The notes beneath the pieces were generated by a model. That model did no database searches and had not been told where the DNA came from. It worked only from the letters and a program-made list of their open reading frames with translations. Of a DNA stretch of 64,000 bases, positions 35,021-45,677 are shown piece after piece (the stretch's first letter is position 1; the number at the start of each line of letters is the position of its first letter). The position numbers and the translations under genes were made by a program. Origin of the DNA: Xylophilus ampelinus (lineage in GTDB: Bacteria > Pseudomonadota > Gammaproteobacteria > Burkholderiales > Burkholderiaceae_C); assembly GCF_901875635.1 (NCBI RefSeq), contig NZ_CABFMN010000106.1, positions 89,933 through 153,932 on the forward strand. The letters are read 5' to 3'.

Positions 35021-36835
35021 TCAGGGCGTCTGCGCGTCGCTCGGCTCGTACCAGCGGTCCTTGGCCAGCATGACCCGGTGGTGCCCCTGCCCCGCCGGCA
35101 TCATGGGGAAGCAGTTCTCCTGCGCCGCCACCTGCACGTCGAGGAAGAACGGGCCGGGTGACGCGAGGCATTCGGCCAGGGCGTCGTCGAGTTCGGCCGG
35201 GTCGCTGACGCGCCGCGCGCCCCAGCCGAAGGCACGCGCCAGCGCCACGAAGTCGGGCAGCGCCTCGTTCCAGCTGTGACTCAGGCGGTTGCCGTGGTTG
35301 AGCTCCTGCCACTGGCGCACCATGCCCATGTAGCCGTTGTTCGACAGCACCAGCTTGACCGGGGCGCGGTGCTGCACCGCGGTCGAGAGCTCGTGGATGT
35401 TCATGAGCACCGAGGCATCGCCGCTCACGCAGACGGTCAGCGCCTCGGGGTGCGCGATCTGCGCGCCGATGGCCGCGGGCAGCCCGTAGCCCATGGTGCC
35501 GGCCCCGCCCGAGGTGAGCCAGCGGCGCGGCCGCTCGAAGCGCAGGTACTGCGCGGCCCACATCTGGTGCTGGCCGACATCGGTGGACACGATGGCGTCG
35601 CGGCCGGCGAGCTGCGCCTGCAGCGCCGCCATGAGCTGCTGCGGCAGGATCTCGCCCACGCGCGGCGCGAAGTCCAGGCAGCGCACATCGCGCCAGCGCT
35701 CCACCCGCGCCCACCAGGGCGCAAGGCGTCCGGGCGGAAGGCCTTCCAGGTCGGGCATGGCCAGCAGCGCGTCGAGCACCTGGCCGCAATCGCCGACGAT
35801 GGGCACGTCGACCTTCACCGTCCTGTGGATGCTGCTGGGGTCGATGTCGACATGGATCTTGCGCGCGTGGGGGCAGAACTCGTCCAGCTTGCCGGTCACG
35901 CGGTCGTCGAAGCGCGCGCCGACGTTGACGACCAGGTCGGCCTCGTGCATCGCGAGGTTGGCCTCCAGCGTGCCGTGCATGCCCAGCATGCCGACGAACT
36001 GCGGGTCGGAGGCCGGGAAGGCGCCCAGCCCCATCAACGTGAGCGTGCACGGCGCCCCCACCTGCCGCACGAGGCGCGTGAAGGCCTCGCAGGCGGCCGG
36101 CCCGGCGTTGACGAGCCCGCCGCCGCCATAGAACACGGGGCGGCGCGCCGAGGCGATGAGGTCGGCCGCGCGCTGCAGGCTGGCACGCACGGGCGGGCGC
36201 AATGTCGCGGGCACGCGCTCGGCCGCGGGCTCGGCCGCCGCGTCGAAGCGGGCCAGCTGCACGTCCTTGGGCACGTCGATGAGCACCGGCCCCGGCCGTC
36301 CACCGGCCGCGATCGCGAGTGCCCGGCGCACCGCGCCCGGCAGCTCCGAGGCGCGGCGAGGCTGCACGTTCCACTTGGTCACCGGGCGCGACATGCCCAG
36401 TGCATCGCTTTCCTGGAAGGCGTTGGTGCCGATGACAGCCGTCGCCACCTGGCCGCTGATGCACAGCACCGGCACCGAGTCGCTCATCGCGTCGAGCAGG
36501 CCGGTGATGGTGTTGCCCACGCCCGGGCCCGAGGTCACCAGCACCACGCCCACGCGGCCGGTGCTGCGCGCATAGCCCTCGGCCGCGTGCACGGCCGCCT
36601 GCTCGTGGCGCACCAGCACATGGCGAAGCCGCGGCTCGCCGTGCAGGGCGTCGTACAGCGGCAGCGCCGCGCCGCCCGGGTAGCCGAACAGGGTGTCGAC
36701 GCCGCAGGCCACCAGCGTGTCGAGCAGGGCCTCGGCACCGTTGCGCGGCACGCGCACGCTCGGCACCGGCATGGCGGGCGACGCGGCGGGCGCCCGGGGT
36801 GACGCGGGCAGGTCGAGGAGCGCTTCGGTGTTCAT
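35021..36835 (-). CDS. ilvB: acetolactate synthase large subunit (ThDP-dependent)
   Basis: This 604-residue enzyme condenses pyruvate to acetolactate. It has [15 protein letters not shown] and [16 protein letters not shown] near the catalytic Glu, a central FAD-binding region ([15 protein letters not shown]), and C-terminal [15 protein letters not shown] with the [13 protein letters not shown] diphosphate-binding block. The length is normal. No small regulatory subunit (ilvN) or ilvC lies next to it, so it may be a second, separately controlled synthase. An Lrp-type gene is divergent with a 65-base AT-rich spacer. Confidence 0.9.
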   Translation of the reverse strand: MNTEALLDLPASPRAPAASPAMPVPSVRVPRNGAEALLDTLVACGVDTLFGYPGGAALPLYDALHGEPRLRHVLVRHEQAAVHAAEGYARSTGRVGVVLVTSGPGVGNTITGLLDAMSDSVPVLCISGQVATAVIGTNAFQESDALGMSRPVTKWNVQPRRASELPGAVRRALAIAAGGRPGPVLIDVPKDVQLARFDAAAEPAAERVPATLRPPVRASLQRAADLIASARRPVFYGGGGLVNAGPAACEAFTRLVRQVGAPCTLTLMGLGAFPASDPQFVGMLGMHGTLEANLAMHEADLVVNVGARFDDRVTGKLDEFCPHARKIHVDIDPSSIHRTVKVDVPIVGDCGQVLDALLAMPDLEGLPPGRLAPWWARVERWRDVRCLDFAPRVGEILPQQLMAALQAQLAGRDAIVSTDVGQHQMWAAQYLRFERPRRWLTSGGAGTMGYGLPAAIGAQIAHPEALTVCVSGDASVLMNIHELSTAVQHRAPVKLVLSNNGYMGMVRQWQELNHGNRLSHSWNEALPDFVALARAFGWGARRVSDPAELDDALAECLASPGPFFLDVQVAAQENCFPMMPAGQGHHRVMLAKDRWYEPSDAQTP

Positions 36836-36900
36836 GCCACCGATTTTTCAGGGATCAGCGCAGAATGTGCTTCGCAATTTCGATAAAACAGCCTTCATAT

Positions 36901-37404
36901 ATGAAAAATCATCGGAAAAATATCGATCCGACCGAAGGACATTTCGACAAGACCGACATGGCCATCCTGCGCATCCTGCTGGCCGACTCGCGCCGCACCC
37001 TGCAGGAAATCGGCGCCGAGGTCGGCCTCTCGGCCACCACCTGCTGGGGCCGCATCAAGCGGCTGGAGGCCGAGGGCGTCATCAAACGCTACACGGTCGA
37101 CGTCGACGCCGGCAAGCTGGGCTACCAGGATTCGGTGATCGTGCAGGTCACGCTCGAGAGCCACACCGACGAAACGCTGTACGACTTCGGCCGCGTGCTG
37201 GCGACCATCCCGGAGATCCAGGAGGCGTACCTCGTCTCGGGCGACTACGACTACTACATCCGCATTGCCGTGCGCGACACACGCGACTACGAGCGGCTGC
37301 TGCGCGAGAAGCTCTACAAGATCCCCGGCATCCGGCACAGCAAGTCGCATTTCGTGCTGCGCGTGCTGAAGGAGGCGACCGTGCCGATCGCCAGCCTGGC
37401 CTGA
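36901..37404 (+). CDS. Lrp/AsnC family transcriptional regulator
   Basis: This 167-residue regulator has a helix-turn-helix (LDRR-type region LADSRRTLQEIGAEVGLSATTCWGRIKRLE; landmarks LSATTCWGRIK) and a C-terminal RAM domain. The latter has AYLVSGDYDYYIRIAVRD, the amino-acid-sensing block. The start at 36901 (MKNHRKN) sits after an AT-rich promoter region. It is divergent from ilvB, so it very likely controls acetolactate synthesis in response to an amino acid. Confidence 0.9.
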   Translation: MKNHRKNIDPTEGHFDKTDMAILRILLADSRRTLQEIGAEVGLSATTCWGRIKRLEAEGVIKRYTVDVDAGKLGYQDSVIVQVTLESHTDETLYDFGRVLATIPEIQEAYLVSGDYDYYIRIAVRDTRDYERLLREKLYKIPGIRHSKSHFVLRVLKEATVPIASLA

Positions 37405-37414
37405 ACTTCGCCCG

Positions 37415-37606
37415 TTAACGCTTGCCGATGCGGCGGCGTGTCGGGCGCTTGCCGTGCGCCGTCTTCGCGGCCTTGCGGAAGGCGCCGCGCGCCGGCGCGC
37501 CCTTCTCGCCCGGCTTGCGCATGTGTTCGCCGCTGCCGCGCGCGATGCGGCGGCGCTTGGCCTGGATGTTGGCGTACAGGCCGCGGCGGCGCTTGCGCAT
37601 GCTCAT
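37415..37606 (-). CDS. small highly basic protein (DUF6496-like)
   Basis: This 63-residue protein, with about 40% Lys plus Arg, has MSMRKRRRGLYANIQAKRRR, then GEKGAPARGAFRKAAKTA and a KRPTRRRIGKR end. It resembles the small DUF6496 family. It could bind nucleic acid. It ends 11 bases from the convergent lrp gene. ATG at 37606 is used, with 37600 as an alternative. The 213-base gap to opgC holds an inverted repeat, GCTCGCCG (37662-37669) and CGGCGAGC (37680-37687), and otherwise nothing clear. Confidence 0.7.
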   Translation of the reverse strand: MSMRKRRRGLYANIQAKRRRIARGSGEHMRKPGEKGAPARGAFRKAAKTAHGKRPTRRRIGKR

Positions 37607-37819
37607 GGTGCATTCCCCGTTTTGTGTCAGCAGGCGCAACAGTCTGGGAACCGCCGCGCGCGCTCGCCGTCGAACCCGGCGGCGAGCGCCGGTAGGACCG
37701 CGCCCCGCCCACCCACCCGCAGCGGCCGATGCCGCATGGCCCACGTGGTCATGGAGCGCCGACCGACATCCCGTCCGGTTCACGCCGATAGAGTCCATTG
37801 CGATGAAGGTCTGCTGCTG

Positions 37820-39004
37820 ATGAGCGCAACTCCACCGCCCCCGTCGCGCCGCTACTGGGAGATCGACGCCGTGCGCGGGCTGATGCTCGTGCTGATGACG
37901 ATCACGCACGTGCCCACGCGCTTCACCGATCCGGTGGGGCAGCCTTTCGGCTTCGTGTCGGCGGCGGAGGGCTTCGTGCTGCTGTCGGCCTTCGTCTCGG
38001 GCCTGGTCTACAGCCGCATCGGCTACACGCAGGGCGTGGATGCGATGCGCCGCGGCTTCTGGAAGCGCGCCGTGCGCATCTACATGAGCCAGGCGGCGCT
38101 GCTGCTGTTCCTGTTCACCGTGATCACCGCGCTGGCCATCGGCCTGCACATCGAGGAGCCGCAGGTCAAGGACCTGCTGAAGTACTACCTCGCGCATCCG
38201 CATGAGGGCTTCCTGTACTCGCTGCTGCTGGTCTACCAGCCGGCGCTGCTGGACATCCTGCCGCTGTACATCCTCTTCATGCTGCTGAGCCCCTGGGTCA
38301 TGGCCTATGCGCTGCGCCACGGCTGGCAGGTGCCGATGCTGCTGAGCGCGCTGCTGTGGGCCGGCGCGCAGTTCGGCATGACGCCCTGGCTGCACGAGCA
38401 TTTCATGATGGGCCTGCTCGGCATCCCGATCCCCTTCAACGAGACCGGCTCCTTCGACACCTTCGCCTGGCAGTTCCTGTGGTTCTTCGGCCTGTGGATG
38501 GGCACGAGCCGCAATGCACCCGGCGTACGGCCGATCGTGATCCCGCGCCGCGTGGTGCAGGTCGCTGTCGTGATCGCAGTGGGCTGCCTGGCCTGGCGGC
38601 ACCTGAGCCCCTGGGGCCAGGCGCCCTTCGGCGAGCACGCCGAGCTGAACCTGCTCTTCGACAAGTGGCGACTCGGCCCGCTGCGCCTGCTCGACCTGGC
38701 GGCCATCGGCATCGTGGCCTTCCGCTTCGGTCCGGGCTGGCTGTCGCACCTGCCGCGGCCGCGCTGGCTCGAAACGATGGGCTCGGCCTCGCTGGCGGTG
38801 TTCTGCGCGCACCTGGTGGCCGTGCTGATCGTGGTCGCGCTCTTTGGCCACCGCGCCCGGCCGCTGTGGGCCGACGTGGCGCTGCTGGGCAGCGTGTTCC
38901 TCTGGCTCTATGCGGTGGCCTGGGCCGTGGCGCGCTTCGAGGCCCGGGAGCGTGCCGGCAAGCGGCCGGCACCGGCGCTCGCCGACGCGGGTCGGCAGGC
39001 CTGA
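37820..39004 (+). CDS. opgC: OpgC family membrane protein
   Basis: This 394-residue protein has about ten membrane helices of the OpgC/acyltransferase-like family, which adds succinyl groups to osmoregulated periplasmic glucans. Landmarks are YWEIDAVRGLMLVLM at the start, FVSAAEGFVLLSAFVSGLVY and LFMLLSPWVMAYALR. It starts at ATG 37820 with GAAGG ahead. No opgG or opgH lies nearby, so the acceptor glucan genes are elsewhere. A hairpin repeat begins directly after the stop. Confidence 0.82.
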   Translation: MSATPPPPSRRYWEIDAVRGLMLVLMTITHVPTRFTDPVGQPFGFVSAAEGFVLLSAFVSGLVYSRIGYTQGVDAMRRGFWKRAVRIYMSQAALLLFLFTVITALAIGLHIEEPQVKDLLKYYLAHPHEGFLYSLLLVYQPALLDILPLYILFMLLSPWVMAYALRHGWQVPMLLSALLWAGAQFGMTPWLHEHFMMGLLGIPIPFNETGSFDTFAWQFLWFFGLWMGTSRNAPGVRPIVIPRRVVQVAVVIAVGCLAWRHLSPWGQAPFGEHAELNLLFDKWRLGPLRLLDLAAIGIVAFRFGPGWLSHLPRPRWLETMGSASLAVFCAHLVAVLIVVALFGHRARPLWADVALLGSVFLWLYAVAWAVARFEARERAGKRPAPALADAGRQA

Positions 39005-39072
39005 TTTGCTATCAAAAATATAGCTGCTTGCGCCCGTCCCGTGGGCGTTGCAGCCACTTTTCGCTTGAAAAA
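39005..39072 (+). repeat. ATAGCTGC-type intergenic hairpin, copy 2
   Basis: The pattern is TTTGCTATCAAAAATATAGC, TGC, then the stem GCGCCCG-TCCC-GTGGGCG and GCAGCCACTTTTCGC. It fills the gap between the convergent opgC and DsbA-like genes. It is the same family as 30405-30469 and 50063-50114. The stem plus T-run suggests a terminator role. Confidence 0.8.
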
Positions 39073-39080
39073 AGCGCCGC

Positions 39081-39770
39081 TCAGGCGCTCATCACCGCCG
39101 GGGGCTGAGCCCCGGCGATCTGGCGCAGCGCACGCTCGAAGACCTCCGGCGGCTGGCCGCCCGAGATCAGGTGCTGGTTGTTGATGACGATGGCCGGCAC
39201 CGAATGGATGCCGGCGTCGGTGTAGAGCCTCTCGCGCTCGCGCACCTCGTCGGCGTACTCGTCGCCGGCCAGGATGGCGCGGGCGCGCGATTCGTCGAGT
39301 CCAGCCTCGACCGCCAGGCGCACCAGCAGCCCGTGGTCGGCGGGGCTGAGCCCATCGAGGAAGTAGGCCTTGAACAGGGACTTCTTCAGCGCCAGTTGCT
39401 GCTCCTCGCCTTCGAGTTCGGCCCAATGCAGCAGGCGGTGCGCGTCGAAGGTGTTCCACACGCGCTTGCGCTTGTCCAGGTCGAAGGGAAAGCCCACCGC
39501 CAGCCCGCGCTGGCGCAGGTGTTCGCCGTTGGCCCGCACCTGCTCCTCGCTGATGCCGTACTTGCGCTGCAGGTGCTCCACCGAGTCCTCGCCCTCGGGA
39601 ACCATCTGCGGGTTCAGCTCGAAGGGCTGGAAGCGCAGCGTCACCGCGACCTCGGGGCCGACGCGTTCAAGCGCCTGTTCCAGCGAGGCCAGCCCGACCG
39701 CGCACCAGGGGCAAGAGACGTCGGACACGAAGTCGATCTGGAGGGGGGTGGGGGTGGTGGGGGTGCTCAT
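39081..39770 (-). CDS. DsbA family oxidoreductase (FrnE-like)
   Basis: This 229-residue cytoplasmic thioredoxin-fold protein has active site SCPWCAVG near residue 19 and the cis-proline block HSVPAIVINNQHLISGGQP near 195. This is the 2-hydroxychromene isomerase/FrnE branch of the DsbA family. It has no leader, so it is not a periplasmic DsbA. The likely role is thiol exchange or glutathione-linked chemistry. It is a single gene, convergent with opgC. Confidence 0.9.
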   Translation of the reverse strand: MSTPTTPTPLQIDFVSDVSCPWCAVGLASLEQALERVGPEVAVTLRFQPFELNPQMVPEGEDSVEHLQRKYGISEEQVRANGEHLRQRGLAVGFPFDLDKRKRVWNTFDAHRLLHWAELEGEEQQLALKKSLFKAYFLDGLSPADHGLLVRLAVEAGLDESRARAILAGDEYADEVRERERLYTDAGIHSVPAIVINNQHLISGGQPPEVFERALRQIAGAQPPAVMSA

Positions 39771-39833
39771 GCGGGAGATTTTCGGCTCGAGGTCGAAGAC
39801 GTGGCAGGCGCCGGGGCTTTGGCGCGGCCGGGC

Positions 39834-40562
39834 TCAGATCGCCGAGAGCCGAACCCCCGACGCGAGGGCCGGCGCCTGCTCCTGGCGCTCGCTGTAGCGG
39901 TCCACCAGGTAGGGCGCCGCATCACGCGTCAGCAGCGTGAACTTCACCAGTTCCTCCATCACGTCCACCACGCGCTCGTAGTAGGCCGAGGGCTTCATGC
40001 GGCCCGCCTCGTCGAATTCCTGATAGGCCTTGGCGACCGACGACTGATTCGGGATGGTCAGCATCCGCATCCAGCGGCCCAGCACGCGCAGCTGGTTCAC
40101 GGCGTTGAAGGACTGCGACCCGCCCGACACCTGCATGATGGCCAGCGTCTTGCCCTGCGTCGGCCGCACGGCCCCCTCGCTGAGCGGAATCCAGTCGATC
40201 TGCGCCTTCATGACGGCCGTCATGGCACCGTGCCGCTCCGGCGACGACCACACCATGCCCTCCGACCACTGTGCCAGGTCGCGCAGCTCGCGCACCTTGG
40301 GGTGATCGGCATCCACGCTGTCGGGCAGCGGCAGCCCGGCCGGATCGAAGCGCTTCACCTCGGCGCCCATGGCTTGCAGCAGGCGCCCGGCCTCGTCGGC
40401 CAGCAGCCGGCTGTAGGAGCGCTCGCGCACAGAGCCATGCAGCACCAGGATGCGGGGCGCATGGGACGCCCGGGGGGCGCCGATGAGGCGCTCCAGCGTG
40501 GGCGTGTCGAAACGGGATGGCGCGATGTTCGGAAGCTCGGAACGGGAGGTCGTGTGTTGCAT
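39834..40562 (-). CDS. arsH: arsenical resistance protein ArsH (NADPH-dependent FMN oxidoreductase)
   Basis: This 242-residue flavodoxin-fold enzyme has [21 protein letters not shown] (FMN phosphate loop GSVRERSYS), [24 protein letters not shown] (landmarks SPERHGAMT) and [23 protein letters not shown]. These are ArsH signatures. ArsH oxidises methylated or aromatic trivalent arsenicals. It is divergent from arsR with only 29 bases between start codons, so the ArsR operator should control both. Confidence 0.92.
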   Translation of the reverse strand: MQHTTSRSELPNIAPSRFDTPTLERLIGAPRASHAPRILVLHGSVRERSYSRLLADEAGRLLQAMGAEVKRFDPAGLPLPDSVDADHPKVRELRDLAQWSEGMVWSSPERHGAMTAVMKAQIDWIPLSEGAVRPTQGKTLAIMQVSGGSQSFNAVNQLRVLGRWMRMLTIPNQSSVAKAYQEFDEAGRMKPSAYYERVVDVMEELVKFTLLTRDAAPYLVDRYSERQEQAPALASGVRLSAI

Positions 40563-40569
40563 GAATTTG

Positions 40570-40591
40570 ATAATACGAATATTCTCGAATA
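40570..40591. promoter_or_regulatory. ArsR operator candidate
   Basis: The 29-base arsH-arsR spacer is almost pure AT with a palindromic GAATATTC core (40577-40584). Flanking ATAATACGA and TCGAATAAT form an imperfect longer inverted repeat, typical of ArsR/SmtB sites. Its place directly between the two starts supports autorepression. Confidence 0.6.
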
Positions 40592-40915
40592 ATGGAAGAA
40601 GAAAAGGTTGTTCAATCCCTCGCCGCCCTGGCGCACCCGCTTCGTCTGCGCGTGTTCCGCGCCCTGGTGGTCGCCGGCCCCGAAGGCGCGACGCCCGGCA
40701 CATTGCTGGAAACCATCGACGTGCCGGCGACCAGCCTGTCCTTTCACCTCAAGGAGCTGACGAATTCCGGCCTGGTGTCGCAGGAACGCGTGAGCCGCAA
40801 CCTGCGCTACCGCGCCGCCTTCGAGCAGATGGACGGACTGCTGAGCTACCTCACGCAGAACTGCTGCGCAGGCGAACCCTGCGACGTGGACGCCAAAGCC
40901 TCCGCCTGCTGCTGA
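40592..40915 (+). CDS. arsR: ArsR family arsenic-responsive repressor
   Basis: This 107-residue winged-helix repressor has [18 protein letters not shown] and [23 protein letters not shown] as the recognition helix. It lacks the ELCVCDL metal site of the E. coli type. Instead the C-terminus has NCCAGEPC followed by a final ACC. This matches the C-terminal cysteine arsenite site known from the Acidithiobacillus-type ArsR. Confidence 0.92.
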   Translation: MEEEKVVQSLAALAHPLRLRVFRALVVAGPEGATPGTLLETIDVPATSLSFHLKELTNSGLVSQERVSRNLRYRAAFEQMDGLLSYLTQNCCAGEPCDVDAKASACC

Positions 40916-41029
40916 TCCGCTGACCCCCTGATTCCACATTCCCGCGAGCGCCGACATTCCGGGCGCCGTGTGGGTGCCCCTGCGCCTTCGCTTTCGCCTT
41001 CCTTCGCCTTCCCGCTTCAGGAACCCACC

Positions 41030-41533
41030 ATGACCGACACCCCTGCGCTGAACGTCCTCTTTCTCTGCACCCACAACTCGGCCCGCAGCATCCTGGCCGA
41101 GGCGGTGCTGAACGATCTGGGCGCCGGCCGCTTCAGGGCCTTTTCCGCCGGCAGCAGCCCGCGCCCGAACCAGCAACCCCATCCCATGGCCCTGGAGGTC
41201 CTCGAGAAAGCCGGCATCGACACCGCGGGCCTGCGCAGCAAGAGCTGGGACGAGTTCGGCGGGGCCGACGCGCCGCCCATGGACCTGGTCATCACGGTGT
41301 GCGACAACGCGGCCGGCGAAGTCTGCCCGTACTGGCCCGGCCAGCCGGCGACGGCGCATTGGGGCTATGCGGACCCTTCGGAGGTTGAAGGAAGCGACGC
41401 GCAGCGCCAGGAGGCGTTCCGCCAGACGCTGCACGCCATCCGGCGCCGGCTGGAGCTGCTGGTCAGCCTGCCCGCAGCCCGCCTCGACAAGGTGGTGCTG
41501 GCGTCCACCGCTCGCGCACTGTCGACGTCCTGA
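41030..41533 (+). CDS. arsC: arsenate reductase (LMW-phosphatase fold)
   Basis: This 167-residue arsenate reductase has N-terminal P-loop LCTHNSARS carrying the nucleophilic Cys and Arg. AHWGYADPS holds the catalytic Asp. VCDNAAGEVCP supplies the two shuttle cysteines of the thioredoxin/glutaredoxin-coupled class. It reduces arsenate to arsenite for export. The 114-base gap after arsR has no clear signal. The acr3 gene follows 3 bases later. Confidence 0.93.
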   Translation: MTDTPALNVLFLCTHNSARSILAEAVLNDLGAGRFRAFSAGSSPRPNQQPHPMALEVLEKAGIDTAGLRSKSWDEFGGADAPPMDLVITVCDNAAGEVCPYWPGQPATAHWGYADPSEVEGSDAQRQEAFRQTLHAIRRRLELLVSLPAARLDKVVLASTARALSTS

Positions 41534-41536
41534 ACC

Positions 41537-42601
41537 ATGGCGTCCCTCACGTCCGGGGCGGCCGCCGCCCCCACGCCGGCCATCGGCTTCTTCGAGCGCT
41601 ACCTGAGCCTGTGGGTGGGCCTGTGCATCCTGGTGGGTGTGGGCCTCGGCCAGCTGTTCCCGTCGGCCTTCCGGGCGGTGGCCGCCATGGAGGTCGCCCA
41701 GGTCAACCTGCCGGTGGGCCTGCTGATCTGGGTCATGATCGTTCCGATGCTGCTGAAGATCGACTTCAGTGCGCTGGGCCAGGTCAAGGCGCACTGGCGC
41801 GGCATCGGTGTCACGCTCTTCGTGAACTGGGCCGTCAAGCCCTTTTCCATGGCGCTGCTGGGCTGGCTGTTCATCCGCCATGTGTTCGCGCCGCTGCTGC
41901 CTCCCGACCAGCTGGACAGCTACGTGGCCGGGCTCATCCTGCTGGCCGCTGCGCCCTGCACGGCCATGGTCTTCGTGTGGAGCCAGCTGTGCCGCGGCGA
42001 CCCGTACTTCACGCTGTCGCAAGTGGCACTGAACGACGCCCTGATGGTGGTGGGCTTCGCACCGCTGGTGGCGCTGCTGCTGGGCCTTTCGTCCATCGCC
42101 GTGCCGTGGGACACCCTGCTCATCTCGGTCGGCCTCTACATCGTGGTGCCGGTGATCCTGGCGCAGGCACTGCGTGCGCAGCTGCTCAAGGGCGGCCCGG
42201 CGCGGCTGCAGGCGGTCGCCGGGCAGCTCGGGCCGTGGTCCATCGCCGCGCTGCTGCTGACCCTGGTGCTGCTGTTCGCCTTCCAGGGCGAAGCGATCCT
42301 GCACCAGCCACTGGTCATCGCGCTGCTGGCGGTGCCGATCCTGCTGCAGGTGGTCCTGAATTCGGGTCTTGCCTACCTGCTGAACCGACGGCTTGGCGTG
42401 GCCCATTGCGTCGCCGGCCCTTCCGCGCTCATCGGCGCCAGCAACTTCTTCGAGCTGGCCGTGGCGACGGCCATCAGCGTCTTCGGCTTCCACTCGGGTG
42501 CAGCGCTCGCCACGGTCGTCGGCGTGCTGATCGAGGTGCCTGTCATGCTGGCGGTGGTCGCCGCGGTGAACCGGACGCAGCGCTGGTACGAGTCGCGCTA
42601 G
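41537..42601 (+). CDS. acr3: ACR3 family arsenite efflux permease
   Basis: This 354-residue permease has about ten membrane helices. The conserved APCTAMVFVWSQL segment contains the functional Cys, and VALNDALMVV and NFFELAVA (with the conserved Glu) are ACR3 hallmarks. The first helices read YLSLWVGLCILVGVGLGQLFP. It exports arsenite made by ArsC and is the last gene of the ars operon. The 150-base region after it shows no gene. Confidence 0.92.
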   Translation: MASLTSGAAAAPTPAIGFFERYLSLWVGLCILVGVGLGQLFPSAFRAVAAMEVAQVNLPVGLLIWVMIVPMLLKIDFSALGQVKAHWRGIGVTLFVNWAVKPFSMALLGWLFIRHVFAPLLPPDQLDSYVAGLILLAAAPCTAMVFVWSQLCRGDPYFTLSQVALNDALMVVGFAPLVALLLGLSSIAVPWDTLLISVGLYIVVPVILAQALRAQLLKGGPARLQAVAGQLGPWSIAALLLTLVLLFAFQGEAILHQPLVIALLAVPILLQVVLNSGLAYLLNRRLGVAHCVAGPSALIGASNFFELAVATAISVFGFHSGAALATVVGVLIEVPVMLAVVAAVNRTQRWYESR

Positions 42602-42751
42602 AAGCGGCTTGCTCGGGCGAAGCCAGGGCGACCCCGCTCGGCGCGGGGCCTTGTCGACAGGCACACGCGTCGGCGTCCGTCAGGCGGGTCCGTCGGCGTC
42701 GCGCATACTCCGCCCGCCTCCCCGCTCTTGCGCCCGCCATCTGCCACCTCC

Positions 42752-44184
42752 ATGCGTTCGCTGAGACTGCAACTCGCCGTGTTCTGGGCCCTGCTGCTGG
42801 CCGTGTGCCTGCTGCTGGGGGTGGTGGTGCTCGGGCTGTACCGGCTGAGCCCGGCCATGCAGCTGGAGCTGGGCCGTGCGCGCGTCGAAGGCAGTTGCAA
42901 GCAGCTCGCGCAGCGCTACGCGCAATCGGCGCCGGACACGGCGACGCTGCGGCTGGACCTCGCGCGCGTGCTGCTGCAACTGGTGCTGACCGAGGCGCCG
43001 TATGTCGAAGGCGGCGTCTGGCGGGCGGAGGGCGGCATCGGCGCGTATGCCTATCCCACCTACGAAGGCAGCAGCGTGAAGACCGACGTGCCGACCGCCG
43101 AGCAGGCGCTCATCGAACAGACCGCGCAGCAGGCGGTGGGCACGCAGCGCCTGCAGACACAGCAGGTGCGCGGCAGCCGTGAACTGCTGATCGTCGCGGC
43201 CTGTCCGCTCGCGGCGCCGGGCGCCGCCGCCTGGACCATGACGCGCACGCAGCTCGGCGCTGCGGCGGCCGAAAGCGGCCTGCGCACCGGCCTCGGCGTC
43301 CTGGCTGCGGCCATCGTGTTCTCGGCGCTGTGGCTCGCGGTGCTGCTGTATCGCGGCCGGGCACGTCTGCGCGGCCTCGAATCCGCCCTGGCCGCCGCAC
43401 CGGCCGACACCATGCCGACGCTGGCGCGCACCGGCCTGGACGAACTCGACCGCATCGTCGCCAGCTACAACGGCTATGCGGCCCGCTTCGCGCAGGCGCA
43501 GGCCGCCGCCCGCGATGCGCTGTCGCAGCGCAGCCGCGACCTGCGGCTGGCCGCGCTGGGCCGCATGACCTCGGCCGTGGCGCACGAGATCCGCAACCCC
43601 ATCGCCGCCATGCGCCTGAAGGCCGAGAACGCACTCGCGGCCGACGCCAACACGCAGGCCATCGCCCTGCGCACCATCGTCGGCCAGATCGACCGGCTCG
43701 ACGCCGTGGTGCGCAGCCTGCTCGCGCTGGTCCAGCCCCTGGACTTGAATCCACAGGCGGTGCCGCTGCAACCCTGGCTGCGTGAGCGCCTGGCCACGGT
43801 GGCCGAATCGGCCGCGCAACGCCAGGTGGCGCTGGTGCTGGACGAAGGCGCCCCGCCCTGCGCGATGTTCGACCCCATGCACCTGGCGCGCGCCGTCGAC
43901 AACCTGCTCGACAACGCGGTGCGCCATGCCCGCAACCCCGGCGGCAGCGTGCGCCTGTGGGCCGAGGCCGACGCGGCGCGCGGCCTGCTGGTGCTGGCCG
44001 TCGCCGACGACGGCGAGGGCGTGCCCGAGGCCGTGCGCGGCCGCCTGTTCGAGCCCTTCGGCACCGGCCGCGCCGACGGCACCGGCCTGGGCCTGGCGCT
44101 GGCGCGCGAGGTTGCCATCGCCCACGGCGGCGAACTGCGCCACGAGGCCGGCACGCCCGGTGCACGCTTCATCCTGGAGATGCC

Positions 44185-44200
<16 letters not shown>
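42752..44200 (+). CDS. sensor histidine kinase
   Basis: This is a 482-residue kinase with a first membrane helix (FWALLLAVCLLLGVVVLGLY, about residues 9-29), a periplasmic sensor of about 150 residues, and a second helix near 185-205. A HAMP-like linker is followed by the H-box TSAVAHEIRNPIAAM (phospho-His near residue 278). An ATPase domain has NLLDNAVRHA (N box), VADDGEGVP (G1) and GTGLGLALAREV (G2). The sensor domain is not recognised. ATG 42752 follows a Pro-rich non-coding stretch, and its 3' end overlaps the regulator gene by 16 bases. Confidence 0.9.
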
Positions 44201-45534
<1,334 letters not shown>

Positions 45535-45549
45535 GAAGCTGTCGTGTTT

Positions 45550-45568
45550 CCGGACAGCGGGTGTCCGG
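45550..45568. promoter_or_regulatory. upstream activator site for the NtrC-type regulator
   Basis: There is a perfect inverted repeat CCGGACA-GCGGG-TGTCCGG, 16 bases after the regulator stop and about 62 bases upstream of a -24/-12 promoter. The spacing suits an enhancer site. Binding by the adjacent regulator is inferred from location and symmetry. Confidence 0.6.
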
Positions 45569-45629
45569 CCATCATCCGATCGCACATCGAGTCGGCGACG
45601 CAAGTCCTTGATTTCAAAGGAAATCGTCT

Positions 45630-45646
45630 CTGGCACGCGTCTTGGA
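45630..45646 (+). promoter_or_regulatory. sigma-54 (-24/-12) promoter
   Basis: CTGGCACG-CGTC-TTGGA matches the consensus TGGCACG-N4-TTGCA with one change (GG in place of GC at -12) and exact spacing between the -24 GG and the -12 element. It lies 32 bases before the start of the downstream secreted protein gene. Confidence 0.65.
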
Positions 45647-45677
45647 AGCCCATGGCACATCCCTCAAGGAGCACACC

